Below, piece by piece: positions 1 through 9,660 of a stretch of 45,898 bases of DNA; the stretch's first letter is position 1; each line of letters begins with the position of its first letter. The notes beneath the pieces are model-generated. The model saw only the letters and a list, made by a program, of their open reading frames with translations, was not told the origin of the DNA and did not search any database. Both the position numbers and the translations under genes were made by a program. The stretch lies in contig NZ_JASBRN010000019.1 of NCBI RefSeq assembly GCF_030149505.1, positions 1 through 45,898 on the forward strand. The letters are read 5' to 3'. The stretch comes from Nocardioides sp. Its GTDB lineage: Bacteria; Actinomycetota; Actinomycetes; Propionibacteriales; Nocardioidaceae.

Positions 1-123
1 GCTGACGGCATGTCCACGCCCGAGGCACTGCGCTGCCTGAAACGACGTTTGGCCCGCATCGTCTTCAACCACCTCAACACCGATCAAGCAGCGGCCGCGA
101 CTGGACTCGCGGCCGCCGCTTGA
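1..123 (+). CDS. IS110-family transposase, C-terminal end (partial)
   Basis: Frame 1 is open from the window edge to a TGA at 121-123 and gives about 40 residues. They contain EALRCLKRRLARIVF, which resembles the extreme C-terminus of IS110-type (DEDD/serine) transposases, followed by an Ala-rich tail. The catalytic parts lie outside the window, so activity cannot be judged. The stop is only 14 bases before the start of the next gene. The element's right end must therefore lie in, or immediately next to, the ribosome binding region of the SDR gene. The family call rests on a short piece of sequence. Confidence 0.7.
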   Translation, partial: ADGMSTPEALRCLKRRLARIVFNHLNTDQAAAATGLAAAA

Positions 124-137
124 CATAGGAGAAACGC

Positions 138-1019
138 ATGGCCTCCGACCGCACCGACCTGCCCGACCTCACCGGCGCCTCGTACGTCGTCACGGGGGCC
201 AACTCCGGGATCGGGCTCGAGGCCGCGCGGAAGCTGGTCGACGCCGGCGGCCACGTCGTGCTGGCGGTCCGCGACCCCGCGCGGGGCGAAGCTGCGGCGG
301 CGACCCTGACCGGGCGCGGCAGCACCGAGGTCGCCGAGCTCGACCTCGCCGACCTGTCCTCGGTGCGCCGCTTCGCCGCCTCGTGGGCCGACCGCGAGAT
401 CACCACGCTGGTCAACAACGCCGGGATCATGATGGTCTCCGAGGGCCGCACGGTCGACGGCTTCGAGCGCCAGATCGGCACCAACCACCTGGGCCACTTC
501 GCGCTGACCAACCTGCTGCTGCCGCACGTCACCGACCGTGTCGTCACCGTCTCCTCGGGGCTGCACCACGGCCCGCAGGTCGACCTGGAGGACCTCGACC
601 TGACCCGTGGCTACCGTCCGACCCGCGCCTACCAGCAGTCCAAGCTCGCCAACCTGCTCTTCACCTCCGAGCTGCAGCGCCGCCTCACCGCGGCCGGCCG
701 CGACGTCGTCGCGCACGCCTGCCACCCCGGCTACAGCGCGACCAACCTGCAGAGCCACCACGCCAACCCGCTGATGAACAAGCTGATGTGGATCGGCAAC
801 AAGGTCGTCGCCACCAGCGCGGAGTTCGGCGCCCGGCCCACCGTCCACGCCGTCACCGCCGACCTGCCGCCGGACTCCTACATCGGTCCCACTGGCTTCC
901 AGGGCCTGCGCGGGGCCCCGGGGCCCAACCCGCGCTCGGCCCAGGCGCGCGACGCCGATGCCGCGCGCCGGCTGTGGGAGGTCTCCGAGGAACGGACCGG
1001 CACCTCGTTCCCGTGGTGA
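138..1019 (+). CDS. Short-chain dehydrogenase/reductase (retinol dehydrogenase-like)
   Basis: 293-aa NAD(P)-dependent oxidoreductase with a Rossmann fold. The cofactor motif TGANSGIG is at residues 19-26, NNAG at 93-96, the active-site Ser at 139-140, and YxxxK at Tyr165/Lys169. Length and the C-terminal extension fit the protochlorophyllide/retinol dehydrogenase-like group of classical SDRs. The substrate cannot be inferred. The ATG is preceded by AGGAGA at good spacing. The gene directly follows the end of an IS110-type element, so its original upstream promoter may have been displaced. No operon partner is evident, because the next gene starts 135 bp downstream. Confidence 0.9.
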   Translation: MASDRTDLPDLTGASYVVTGANSGIGLEAARKLVDAGGHVVLAVRDPARGEAAAATLTGRGSTEVAELDLADLSSVRRFAASWADREITTLVNNAGIMMVSEGRTVDGFERQIGTNHLGHFALTNLLLPHVTDRVVTVSSGLHHGPQVDLEDLDLTRGYRPTRAYQQSKLANLLFTSELQRRLTAAGRDVVAHACHPGYSATNLQSHHANPLMNKLMWIGNKVVATSAEFGARPTVHAVTADLPPDSYIGPTGFQGLRGAPGPNPRSAQARDADAARRLWEVSEERTGTSFPW

Positions 1020-1154
1020 GGTGACCCCGTTCGGTGACCCCGCCCGGGTGCGCCCGCTCCTGGACCCCACTCGCGGATGTCGGTGCCCGCCCGCACAATG
1101 GTGCGCGCACGGCACGACGGGCCGTGCTCGTGCAGCCTTGCGAGGGGGACGTCG

Positions 1155-1943
1155 ATGAGCGCCAAGCGTGTCGGGCAGGCACTGCTGGCCACCGTGCTGG
1201 CCGTGCTGCTGGTGGTGCTCACCACCGGTGCCAGCGGCGAGCGGCCGGCCGAGCAGGTGCGCGGCGTCCTCGACGGGCAACGGGTGCGGGTCAACCTCCC
1301 GGCGACCAGCGACCCCAAGGGCGTCGCGATCTTCTTCCACGGCCAGGGCAGCAACTACAACCACAAGATGGACGGCACCTGGCTGGACGCGCTGCGGCGC
1401 GACGGATGGGTCGTGGCCTCCTCGATGTTCCACCGGGAGAACTGGGGCAACCCGCTCTCGACGCAGGACACCATGGCGCTGTGGGACTGGGCCGAGGAGC
1501 AGGGCGGCGGTGAGGTCAAGCTCTACATCGGCGCCTCCATGGGCGGCACCACCTCCCTCAACGCCCTCGTCCACGCCGACCGGCGCCCCCCGTGCTGGTA
1601 CGGCGTGAAGCCTGCCGTCGACATGTCCACCATGGGCAACGTCCCCGGCGCCCGCCGCTTCATCTCCCAGGCCTACGGCGGCCAGCCCTACCCCCGCGAC
1701 CGCAACCCGGTCGACGCCGCCTTCAAGCTGGCGCAGACCGGCACGACCTTCCGCTTCGTCGCCTCGCCGCGCGACCCCTTCGTGCCCTACGACACCAACA
1801 GCGAGGCGATCGTCGACCGGCTCACCGAGTTCGGCGCCGACGTCACCCTGCGCACCGTCGACGGCCCCCACGACGACCCCTCGCACTACAGCGCCCACGA
1901 CCTGGTGACCTTCGCCAACGAGTGCGCCGGCACCACCGACTGA
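1155..1943 (+). CDS. Secreted or membrane-anchored alpha/beta hydrolase
   Basis: 262 aa from the ATG at 1155, which follows GAGGGGGA. An upstream in-frame GTG at 1077 would add 26 residues ahead of the signal sequence and is less likely. Residues 7-25 form one hydrophobic segment, a signal peptide or anchor, so the protein acts outside the membrane. An alpha/beta hydrolase fold is indicated by FFHGQGSN near residue 60 (oxyanion region), the nucleophile elbow GASMGG with Ser128, and a late SPRDPF (acid) and GPHDD (His). Esterase or lipase-like activity is plausible but the substrate is unknown. The 135-bp upstream gap holds a direct repeat of GGTGACCCCG near 1019-1042 and nothing else recognised. 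Confidence 0.8.
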   Translation: MSAKRVGQALLATVLAVLLVVLTTGASGERPAEQVRGVLDGQRVRVNLPATSDPKGVAIFFHGQGSNYNHKMDGTWLDALRRDGWVVASSMFHRENWGNPLSTQDTMALWDWAEEQGGGEVKLYIGASMGGTTSLNALVHADRRPPCWYGVKPAVDMSTMGNVPGARRFISQAYGGQPYPRDRNPVDAAFKLAQTGTTFRFVASPRDPFVPYDTNSEAIVDRLTEFGADVTLRTVDGPHDDPSHYSAHDLVTFANECAGTTD

Positions 1944-1976
1944 CGCACACCTGCGGCGGCTGCACGGCGGGGATCC

Positions 1977-2208
1977 CGTACCCAGACGGTCACACCGACC
2001 TGCTCGCATGCGCAGACCCTCGTGGCTGAGCGTGGTCGTGAGCGGAATCGTCCCGGTACGTCCGTCCGGGTACGAGGGGTGGGCGCCCGGGTGCCGCCGC
2101 GTGATCGCGTCGTAGCCAGACGGTCACACCGGCCCGCTCTGGCGCCCGGCCCCGCCTGGCTGAGCGTGGCCGGCGGCTCCACCGGCTCGATATGACCGTC
2201 TGGGTACG
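1977..2208. repeat. Palindrome-flanked repeat element, three copies of one motif
   Basis: This fills most of the 318-bp gap between two convergent genes. The 16-mer CGTACCCAGACGGTCA begins at 1977 and recurs inverted at 2193-2208. A third, near-identical copy (CCAGACGGTCACACC) lies in direct orientation near 2115-2129. Copies one and two are each followed about 30 bases later by GGCTGAGCGTGG (about 2023 and 2158). Copies two and three face each other and can form a hairpin with AGACGGTCA/TGACCGTCT arms. It could be a MITE-like or REP-like element, or a bidirectional terminator. No ORF is evident. Confidence 0.6.
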
Positions 2209-2261
2209 CAACGCTTGCGGACAGGGACTCCCCGCGGCCTGCGGGCGGCGCTGTGCGCCGG

Positions 2262-2675
2262 TCAGCCCCGCAGCAGCCCCGGGCCGAACAGGAAGCGCGA
2301 GACGGTGATGCGCAGGGCCACCCGCTCGGGGTTCTCGCGGGGCTGGCGGTAGCGACCGGCGTACCGCCCGACCGCACGGGCGACGTCGGCGGGGTCGGTG
2401 GTGGCGACCGCGGTGCCCTCGAGGGTCGACCAGCGGGGGCCGTCGACCTGGCAGGCGGCGACCCGGCCAGGGGTGCGGAGGTGGCGCGCCTTCACCGACC
2501 CGCCGCCGGTGATGACCCAGGCGCACTCCTGCTCGAGGTCCAGGGCGACGCCGACCGGCACGACGTGAGGGGAGCCATCGGTGCGCAGGGTCGTGAGCGT
2601 GCACAGGTGCCGCTCGGTCCAGAAGTCGAGGAGCGGGGCGGGGAGGTCGCCCCAGCCGGGCTCGAACGAGGCCAT
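2262..2675 (-). CDS. PPOX-class F420/FMN-dependent oxidoreductase
   Basis: 137-aa split-barrel flavin/deazaflavin reductase of the pyridoxamine 5'-phosphate oxidase superfamily. The N-terminal LCTLTTLRTDGSPHVVPVG is the typical strand-turn-strand start of the Rv1155-like F420-binding group. The length also fits that group (about 130-150 aa). It is probably a cytosolic homodimer acting on an unknown small substrate. It starts at ATG 2675 and lies 34 bp after the protein mannosyltransferase gene on the same strand, so the two may be co-transcribed. F420 versus FMN cannot be decided from sequence reading alone. Confidence 0.85.
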   Translation of the reverse strand: MASFEPGWGDLPAPLLDFWTERHLCTLTTLRTDGSPHVVPVGVALDLEQECAWVITGGGSVKARHLRTPGRVAACQVDGPRWSTLEGTAVATTDPADVARAVGRYAGRYRQPRENPERVALRITVSRFLFGPGLLRG

Positions 2676-2709
2676 GTGTCGTCTCCTGCGGGTCGGGTGG
2701 AGGGGTGCG

Positions 2710-4440
2710 TCAGATCCACCGGGCGAACCAGATGCGGTCCAGCCAGGCGGAGTGGGTCATCAGCTCGTGGGTGAACACCGGCCAGAACCAGGCGAAGTTC
2801 AGCAGCACCAGCACGAGGAACGACCCGGCCACGACCACGCCGACGGTGCGGCGGGTGCTGGGCTCGCGCGAGGACCCGATCAGCCGGCCGATCGCCAGGG
2901 TCAGCGCGAGCACGACGAACGGCAGCGTGAGCACGGCGTAGAAGAGGAAGATCGGCCGGTCGTCGTAGAGCAGCCACGGCAGCCAGGTCGAGGCCACGCC
3001 GACCACGGCCACGCCGTAGCGCCAGTCACGGGCGCCGATCCACATCGCTGCGGCGAAGAGCACCGCGACGATGCCGGCCCACCAGATCATCGGGGTGCCG
3101 ATGAGCAGCACCTGGCGCAGGCAGTCGCTGCCGGCGGGGGCGGTGCAGCCGCGGGTGCCGGGCTCGATGCCGGTGTCGGCGGCGACGCCGACGGGCCGGT
3201 TGAGCAGCAGCCACCCGGACGGCTGGGACTGGTAGGTGTGCGTGGAGCAGTTCAGGAAGTGTGTGTGGAAGGTGTAGACGTCCTGGTGGTAGTACCAGAG
3301 CGAGCGCAGCGACTGGGTCACCTCGCCCAGGCCGCTGGCGTCCGGCTCGGTCGCCGTGGGCCAGCGGGCATCGCGGTCCGGGGCGTCGTCGACGAAGGTC
3401 TCGCCGTCGCAGCGGCCCTCCCCGCTGAACTGGGTGTACTGCGTGGAGGAGAGCCCCTCCTCGTACTCCCCGGCGTTGGCCAGCCAGCCGGTCCACGACA
3501 GCAGGTAGACCACGAAGGCCACCAGCACGAGGTGGGCGAAGGCGGTGGGGGCGTCGGCGACCAGCGAGCGCAGCACCGGGCGGCGTACGCCGAAGGAGCG
3601 GCGCGCCCCCGCGCTCCACGCCCACGCCAGCAGCCCGAAGGCGGCCAGCGGGTAGAGCGCGGTCCACTTGGTGCCGATCGCCAGGCCCCAGCAGACCCCG
3701 CCCGCCAGCAGCCAGGGCCGGAACAGCAGCGCGCGCACCGGTCCCCACGACGAGGCGTCGGGAGGGGCGGGGAGCCGGGCGGCGAGGCGCGAGCGGAACC
3801 AGTCGCGGTCGTTGACCACGCACGCCACCGCGCACAGGGTGAAGAAGGCGACGAAGATGTCGAGCAGCGCCAGCCGCGAGAGCACGAAGTGCAGCCCGTC
3901 CAGCATCAGCAGCAGGCCCGCGACCAGGCCGAGCAGCGTGGAGCCGGTCATCCGGCGCGCGAGCCGCACCATCACCACGACCATGAGCGAGCCGACCACG
4001 GCAGAGGCGACCCGCCAGCCGAACGGGTCGAGCCCGAAGGCCTTCTCACCCAGGCCGATCAGCAGCTTGCCGACCTCGGGGTGGACGATCATCGACGGCC
4101 CGTCGGTCCACAGCCCGTCGCTCGTCCCGGAGAGGATCTGGTCGTTGGCATCCTCGACGTAGCCGCGGACGTAGCCGTTGTTGAGCAGCGACCAGGCGTC
4201 CTTGGCGTAGTAGGTCTCGTCGAACTGGAACTCCCTCGGCGTGCCGAGGCGCCACAGCCGCAGGAAGAGCGCCAGCAGGCCGAGCGCCAGCGCGGCGGAC
4301 CACCCGATGAAGGGGTCCTCGGCGGGCAGCCGCCCGCGGGCGCGGGCCCAGGCGCTCGGCACCGGCCGTCCCTCGGCGGTGGCGGACAGACCGACCTCCG
4401 GAGCGCGGGGGACCTCGCGCTCGGGCGCCTGGCTCGTCAC
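2710..4440 (-). CDS. pmt: Dolichyl-phosphate-mannose:protein O-mannosyltransferase
   Basis: 576-aa polytopic membrane enzyme (GT39) that transfers mannose from polyprenyl-phosphate-mannose to Ser/Thr of secreted proteins during Sec export. The first-loop motif FDETYYAKDAW carries the essential Asp-Glu pair. It is followed by HPEVGKLLIGLGE and many hydrophobic segments, with a C-terminal four-TM region ending ..DRIWFARWI. It diverges from rsmI, as Rv1002c does from Rv1003 in M. tuberculosis. A GTG at 4449 would overlap the TAGGGT -10 hexamer (4448-4453). The GTG at 4440 lies 7 nt downstream of it and gives a leaderless start, so 4440 is preferred. Confidence 0.93.
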   Translation of the reverse strand: MTSQAPEREVPRAPEVGLSATAEGRPVPSAWARARGRLPAEDPFIGWSAALALGLLALFLRLWRLGTPREFQFDETYYAKDAWSLLNNGYVRGYVEDANDQILSGTSDGLWTDGPSMIVHPEVGKLLIGLGEKAFGLDPFGWRVASAVVGSLMVVVMVRLARRMTGSTLLGLVAGLLLMLDGLHFVLSRLALLDIFVAFFTLCAVACVVNDRDWFRSRLAARLPAPPDASSWGPVRALLFRPWLLAGGVCWGLAIGTKWTALYPLAAFGLLAWAWSAGARRSFGVRRPVLRSLVADAPTAFAHLVLVAFVVYLLSWTGWLANAGEYEEGLSSTQYTQFSGEGRCDGETFVDDAPDRDARWPTATEPDASGLGEVTQSLRSLWYYHQDVYTFHTHFLNCSTHTYQSQPSGWLLLNRPVGVAADTGIEPGTRGCTAPAGSDCLRQVLLIGTPMIWWAGIVAVLFAAAMWIGARDWRYGVAVVGVASTWLPWLLYDDRPIFLFYAVLTLPFVVLALTLAIGRLIGSSREPSTRRTVGVVVAGSFLVLVLLNFAWFWPVFTHELMTHSAWLDRIWFARWI

Positions 4441-4447
4441 GGGCGCC

Positions 4448-4453
4448 ACCCTA
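4448..4453 (-). promoter_or_regulatory. -10 hexamer TAGGGT of pmt
   Basis: On the minus strand TAGGGT is followed by 7 nt and then GTG at 4440. That would place the transcription start at the start codon. Confidence 0.5.
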
Positions 4454-4535
4454 CGTCCCGGTGCCCGCGCGGGTGGGCGACTCGGTGGACGGTGCGGGCC
4501 GGAGGGGCAGCTGCCGGGATGGGAGGATGCCTGCC

Positions 4536-5411
4536 GTGAGCGGCACGGGAGGACGTACGTCGGGAGCCGCGGGCACGCTGGTGCTGGCCGCCACCCCGAT
4601 CGGTCGTCCCGAGGACGCGCCGCCGCGGCTGGCCACGGAGCTGGCCACCGCCGACGTGGTGGCCGCGGAGGACACCCGCCGGCTCAAGCGGCTCACCACC
4701 GACCTGGGCGTCACGATCACGGGCCGGGTCGTCTCCTACTTCGAGGGCAACGAGTCCGGCCGCACCCCGCAGCTGCTCGAGATGCTCCTTGCCGGTGACC
4801 GGGTGCTGCTCGTGACCGACGCCGGCATGCCGAGCGTCAGCGACCCCGGCTACCGCCTCGTGGCCGCCGCGGTCGAGGCCGACGTCCACGTGACCGCGGT
4901 GCCGGGGCCGAGCGCGGTGCTGACGGCGCTCGCGGTCAGCGGGCTGCCGGTCGACCGGTTCTGCTTCGAGGGCTTCCTCCCGCGCAAGGCCGGCGAGCGG
5001 GCCCGACGGCTCGCCGGGCTCGCGGACGAGCAGCGCACGATGGTCTTCTTCGAGGCCCCGCACCGCACCCAGGCAGCCCTGGCCGCGCTGGCGGAGGCCT
5101 TCGGCGCCGACCGACCCGCCGCGGTCTGCCGCGAGCTGACCAAGACCCACGAGGAGGTGCGCCGCGGGCCGTTGGCCGAGCTGGCGGAGTGGGCCGGCGA
5201 GGGCGTGCGTGGCGAGGTGACGCTGGTCGTCGCCGGCGCGGCCCCCACGGCCGCGATCGGCTCCGCGCCGGCCGAGCTGCGCGCCGCGGTCGCCGAGCGC
5301 GAGGCCGCCGGCACGCCGCGCAAGGCCGCCATCCTCGAGGTGGCGCAGGCTGCCGGCGTACCCAAGCGCGAGGTGTACGACGCCGTCCACAAGCCCCAGG
5401 AGGACTCATGA
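4536..5411 (+). CDS. rsmI: 16S rRNA (cytidine1402-2'-O)-methyltransferase
   Basis: About 291 aa. Uses SAM to 2'-O-methylate C1402 in the decoding centre of 16S rRNA. Family motifs in order: LVLAATPIG near the N-terminus, AAEDTRR, VTDAGMPSVSDPGY and VPGPSAVLTALAVSGLP (the tetrapyrrole-methylase-like fold), then CRELTKTHEE and a C-terminal helical domain. The start is uncertain: GTG at 4536 has GGGAGG 9 nt upstream, while ATG at 4527 directly abuts that GGGAGG. The stop overlaps the ATG of the next hydrolase (ATGA), so the two are translationally coupled. Divergent from pmt. Confidence 0.95.
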   Translation: MSGTGGRTSGAAGTLVLAATPIGRPEDAPPRLATELATADVVAAEDTRRLKRLTTDLGVTITGRVVSYFEGNESGRTPQLLEMLLAGDRVLLVTDAGMPSVSDPGYRLVAAAVEADVHVTAVPGPSAVLTALAVSGLPVDRFCFEGFLPRKAGERARRLAGLADEQRTMVFFEAPHRTQAALAALAEAFGADRPAAVCRELTKTHEEVRRGPLAELAEWAGEGVRGEVTLVVAGAAPTAAIGSAPAELRAAVAEREAAGTPRKAAILEVAQAAGVPKREVYDAVHKPQEDS

Positions 5412-6277
5412 GCGACACCGCCCCTCAGCGCGTCACCGAGGTCGGGCGCGACGGCCTGACCCTCGACGTCCTCGACGAGGGGCCGCTCGACGGACCGGTC
5501 GTGGTGCTGTTGCACGGCTTCCCCGAGCGCGCGACGTCGTGGCGGCTGGTCGCACCGCTGCTGCACCGTGCCGGCCTGCGCACCCTGGCCGTCGACCAAC
5601 GGGGCCACTCCCCGCGAGCGCGCCCCCGCGGCCGCCGGGCGTACGCCGTCCAGGAGTTCGCCCACGACGCGCTCGCGGTCGCCACGGCTGCGACGAGGGC
5701 GAGCGGTGGCGGCAAGGTCCACCTGGTCGGCCACGACTGGGGCGCCGCGACCGCCTGGGTCGCCGCCACCCTCGCCCCCGAGAAGGTCGCGAGCCTCACC
5801 GCGCTGTCGGTGCCGCACCCCGAGGCGTTCATGCGCTCGTGGTTCACCTCCCGCCAGGGACTGAAGTCCTGGTACATGGCGGCCTTCAACATCCCGCGCC
5901 TGCCCGAGCGGCTCGCCCGTCGCGAGGGAGGCCAGTTCGACCGGCTCCTGGGCGGCGGCTTCGGGATGACCCCCGAGGAGGTCGCGACCTTCCGTCGCGA
6001 GGTCGTCGAGGACGGCGCGCTGCCCGGCGGCCTGGGCTGGTACCGCTCGTTGCCCTTCATGGACCGCAGCCTGCTCGGTCGCAGGGTCACCGTCCCGACG
6101 ACGCTGGTGTGGAGCGACGGCGACGCGGCCATCACCCGTGCCCCGGTCGACGCCACCGAGCGCTACGTCCACGCGCCCTACGAGCTGGTCGTCCTGCGTG
6201 GCGTCACCCACTGGATCCCCACCCAGGCCCCCGAGGCCGCGGCGGAGGCGATCATCGAGCGGGTGCTCACCGCGTGA
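5408..6277 (+). CDS. Alpha/beta hydrolase, epoxide hydrolase-like
   Basis: 289 aa. LLHGFPE supplies the HGxP oxyanion motif. GHDWGA carries Asp110 as the probable nucleophile, SDGD (Asp237/239) the acid, and THWIP His268 the base. An Asp nucleophile with HGFPE and GHDWG is characteristic of epoxide hydrolases and related haloalkane dehalogenases. The cap region has the Tyr residues expected (SWYMAAFNIP, GWYRSLPF). It starts at ATG 5408 after AGGAGG, overlaps the rsmI stop, and itself ends in a GTGA overlap with tatD. It is thus embedded in a housekeeping operon without an obvious functional link. The substrate is unknown. Confidence 0.85.
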   Translation: MSDTAPQRVTEVGRDGLTLDVLDEGPLDGPVVVLLHGFPERATSWRLVAPLLHRAGLRTLAVDQRGHSPRARPRGRRAYAVQEFAHDALAVATAATRASGGGKVHLVGHDWGAATAWVAATLAPEKVASLTALSVPHPEAFMRSWFTSRQGLKSWYMAAFNIPRLPERLARREGGQFDRLLGGGFGMTPEEVATFRREVVEDGALPGGLGWYRSLPFMDRSLLGRRVTVPTTLVWSDGDAAITRAPVDATERYVHAPYELVVLRGVTHWIPTQAPEAAAEAIIERVLTA

Positions 6278-7191
6278 GCGGTACCGGAGAGCGAGGGGGA
6301 GGACAGGGCCCCACCCGGTCCCGCGCGGCGACCGAGGAGAAGTCCGGGTCCCGGCGCAACCGCGAGCGACCCCCCGCCCCCGAGCCGCTGCCGCACCCGG
6401 TCGTCGACAACCACTGCCACCTCGACATCGCCGACTCTGAAGGGGAGTGGTTCGCCACCCGCGACGCCCTGGCCGCCTCGGCCGCGGTGGGGGTGCCCCG
6501 GATCGTGCAGATCGGCTGCGACCTGCCGGGGGCGCGCTGGGCCGTCGAGGCCGCGGCCGAGCACCCCGAGATCGTCGCGGGCGTCGCGCTGCACCCCAAC
6601 GAGGCGCCGCGGCTGGCGGCCGCGGGGCAGCTCCCGGCGGCGTACGACGAGATCGAGGCCCTGGCCCGGCGCGACCGGGTCCGTGCCGTGGGCGAGACCG
6701 GGCTCGACCGCTTCCGCACCGGCGAGGAGGGCCGGTCCGCGCAGGAGGAGTCCTTCCGCTGGCACCTCGACCTGGCCAAGCGGCTGGGCAAGACCCTGGT
6801 GATCCACGACCGCGACGCCCACGAGGACGTCCTGCGGGTGATCGACGCCGAGGGCGCGCCCGAGCGCTGGGTGATGCACTGCTTCTCCGGCGACGCGCTC
6901 TTCGCGCGGGCCTGCCTGGACCGGGGCGCGCACCTGTCTTTCGCGGGCACCGTCACCTTCAAGAACGCCGACCCGCTGCGCGAGGCCCTGGCGCTCGCGC
7001 CGCAGGACCGGGTGCTGGTCGAGACCGACGCGCCGTACCTCACGCCGGTGCCCTACCGCGGCCGACCCAACGCCTCCTACCTCGTGCCGCTCACCGTGCG
7101 CACGATGGCGGAGGTGCGGGGTGAGGACCTGGGTGACCTGTGCCACGCCATCGACGTGAACACCGACACGGCCTTCGGCGGGCACTGGTAG
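6274..7191 (+). CDS. tatD: TatD-family metal-dependent DNase
   Basis: 305-aa TIM-barrel amidohydrolase-superfamily nuclease (3'-5' exonuclease/DNA repair type). Metal ligands are visible: HxH at His47/His49, Glu141 in GETGLD, His178 in VIHDRD, His202 in MHCFSG and Asp252 in ETDAPY. Start is GTG 6274, overlapping the upstream stop (GTGA). This gives a charged, low-complexity N-terminal extension of about 40 residues ahead of the barrel, which is longer than usual. No better internal start was seen. The tatD-rpfB-rsmA-ispE order matches M. tuberculosis Rv1008-Rv1011. Confidence 0.94.
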   Translation: MSGTGERGGGQGPTRSRAATEEKSGSRRNRERPPAPEPLPHPVVDNHCHLDIADSEGEWFATRDALAASAAVGVPRIVQIGCDLPGARWAVEAAAEHPEIVAGVALHPNEAPRLAAAGQLPAAYDEIEALARRDRVRAVGETGLDRFRTGEEGRSAQEESFRWHLDLAKRLGKTLVIHDRDAHEDVLRVIDAEGAPERWVMHCFSGDALFARACLDRGAHLSFAGTVTFKNADPLREALALAPQDRVLVETDAPYLTPVPYRGRPNASYLVPLTVRTMAEVRGEDLGDLCHAIDVNTDTAFGGHW

Positions 7192-8631
<1,440 letters not shown>

Positions 8632-8658
8632 CGAGGACGCGCCAGCGGACTCGTCGAT

Positions 8659-8716
8659 GGTGGTCGAGCGAGCGGCACGGCTGAGCCTGCGAAGCCGTGA
8701 CCCGCGTGTCGAGACC
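8659..8716 (+). repeat. TCGAG-bounded hairpin repeat, copy 1
   Basis: Starts GGTGGTCGAGC and ends GTGTCGAGACC. The middle forms a perfect 7-bp stem, CACGGCT (8676-8682) with AGCCGTG (8693-8699), and a 10-nt loop. The same ends and layout recur at 12181-12233 and 13577-13634. Similar GGTCGAG...TCGAGACC palindromes are common between genes in Nocardioides-like genomes (recollection, not checked). Here it lies between rpfB and rsmA and may act as a terminator. Confidence 0.65.
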
Positions 8717-8753
8717 CGGTGAGGCGGCCGCCGAGCCCCACCACACCACCGGA

Positions 8754-8759
8754 TAGCGT
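8754..8759 (+). promoter_or_regulatory. -10 hexamer TAGCGT of rsmA
   Basis: TAGCGT is followed by 7 nt and ATG 8767, so a leaderless transcript is likely. Confidence 0.5.
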
Positions 8760-8766
8760 GACACTC

Positions 8767-9660
8767 ATGTCTGACACCTCCGCCGGTCCGAGGCTCCTCG
8801 GGCCGGCGGAGGTGCGTCAGCTCGCGGCCGAGCTCGACCTCCGCCCCACCAAGCAGCGCGGCCAGAACTTCGTCATCGACCCCAACACGGTGCGCCGCAT
8901 CGTCCGGGAGTCCGGGGTCGGCCCCGAGGACGTCGTCGTGGAGGTCGGTCCGGGTCTCGGCTCGCTGACCCTCGCGCTGCTCGAGGTCGTGGACCGGGTG
9001 GTGGCCGTCGAGCTCGACGAGCTGCTCGCCGCGCGGCTGCCCCGCACGCTGGCCGAGCACGCGGGCGACAGTGCCGAGCGCTGCGAGGTCGTGCTGGCCG
9101 ACGCCCTGCGCGTCACCGAGCTCCCCGGCCCGCCGCCGACCGCGCTCGTGGCCAACCTGCCCTACAACGTCTCGGTGCCCGTGCTGCTGCACCTGCTGGC
9201 GCTCCTGCCCTCCCTCGAGCGCGGCCTGGTGATGGTGCAGGCCGAGGTCGCCGACCGCCTCGCGGCCCGCCCCGGCTCGAAGGTCTACGGCGTCCCCTCG
9301 GTCAAGGCCGCGTGGTACGCCGACGTGCGCCGCGCCGGCGCCATCGGCCGCAACGTCTTCTGGCCGGCCCCCAACGTCGACTCCGGCCTGGTGGCCTGGA
9401 CTCGCCGCGAGCCGCCCACGACCAGCGTCCCGCGCGAGCACGTCTTCGCGATCGTCGACGCCGCCTTCGCCCAGCGTCGCAAGGCCCTGCGCGGGGTGTT
9501 GCGGGCGGTCGCCCCGGCCGAGGCGGTCGACGCGGCCCTGGCCGAGGCCGGCGTGGACCCGCTGGCCCGGGGGGAGTCGCTGACCGTCGAGGACTTCGTG
9601 CGCATCGCCGAGGCGCTGCCGGTCGTCACCGACGTACGGGACAGCGAGGCGGGCCGATGA
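8767..9660 (+). CDS. rsmA: 16S rRNA (adenine1518/1519-N6)-dimethyltransferase
   Basis: 297 aa (KsgA family). It dimethylates the two adjacent adenines in the 3' hairpin of 16S rRNA during late 30S assembly. GQNFVID opens the fold, [11 protein letters not shown] binds SAM, and NLPYN (130-134) is the catalytic NxxY motif. A C-terminal helical domain includes FAQRRKALR. The ATG at 8767 is preferred over an upstream in-frame GTG/TTG-type extension because of the TAGCGT -10 placed 7 nt before it. It overlaps ispE by ATGA, the usual actinobacterial arrangement. Confidence 0.97.
   Translation: MSDTSAGPRLLGPAEVRQLAAELDLRPTKQRGQNFVIDPNTVRRIVRESGVGPEDVVVEVGPGLGSLTLALLEVVDRVVAVELDELLAARLPRTLAEHAGDSAERCEVVLADALRVTELPGPPPTALVANLPYNVSVPVLLHLLALLPSLERGLVMVQAEVADRLAARPGSKVYGVPSVKAAWYADVRRAGAIGRNVFWPAPNVDSGLVAWTRREPPTTSVPREHVFAIVDAAFAQRRKALRGVLRAVAPAEAVDAALAEAGVDPLARGESLTVEDFVRIAEALPVVTDVRDSEAGR

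Noticed and set aside
84..2009. Very long open frames opposite real genes (also around 2581-4539, 9997-12540, 19618-21807 and others)
   Set aside because: They are third-position GC shadows with Gly/Ala/Arg/Val/His-rich composition and no motifs. The opposite strand encodes recognisable proteins.
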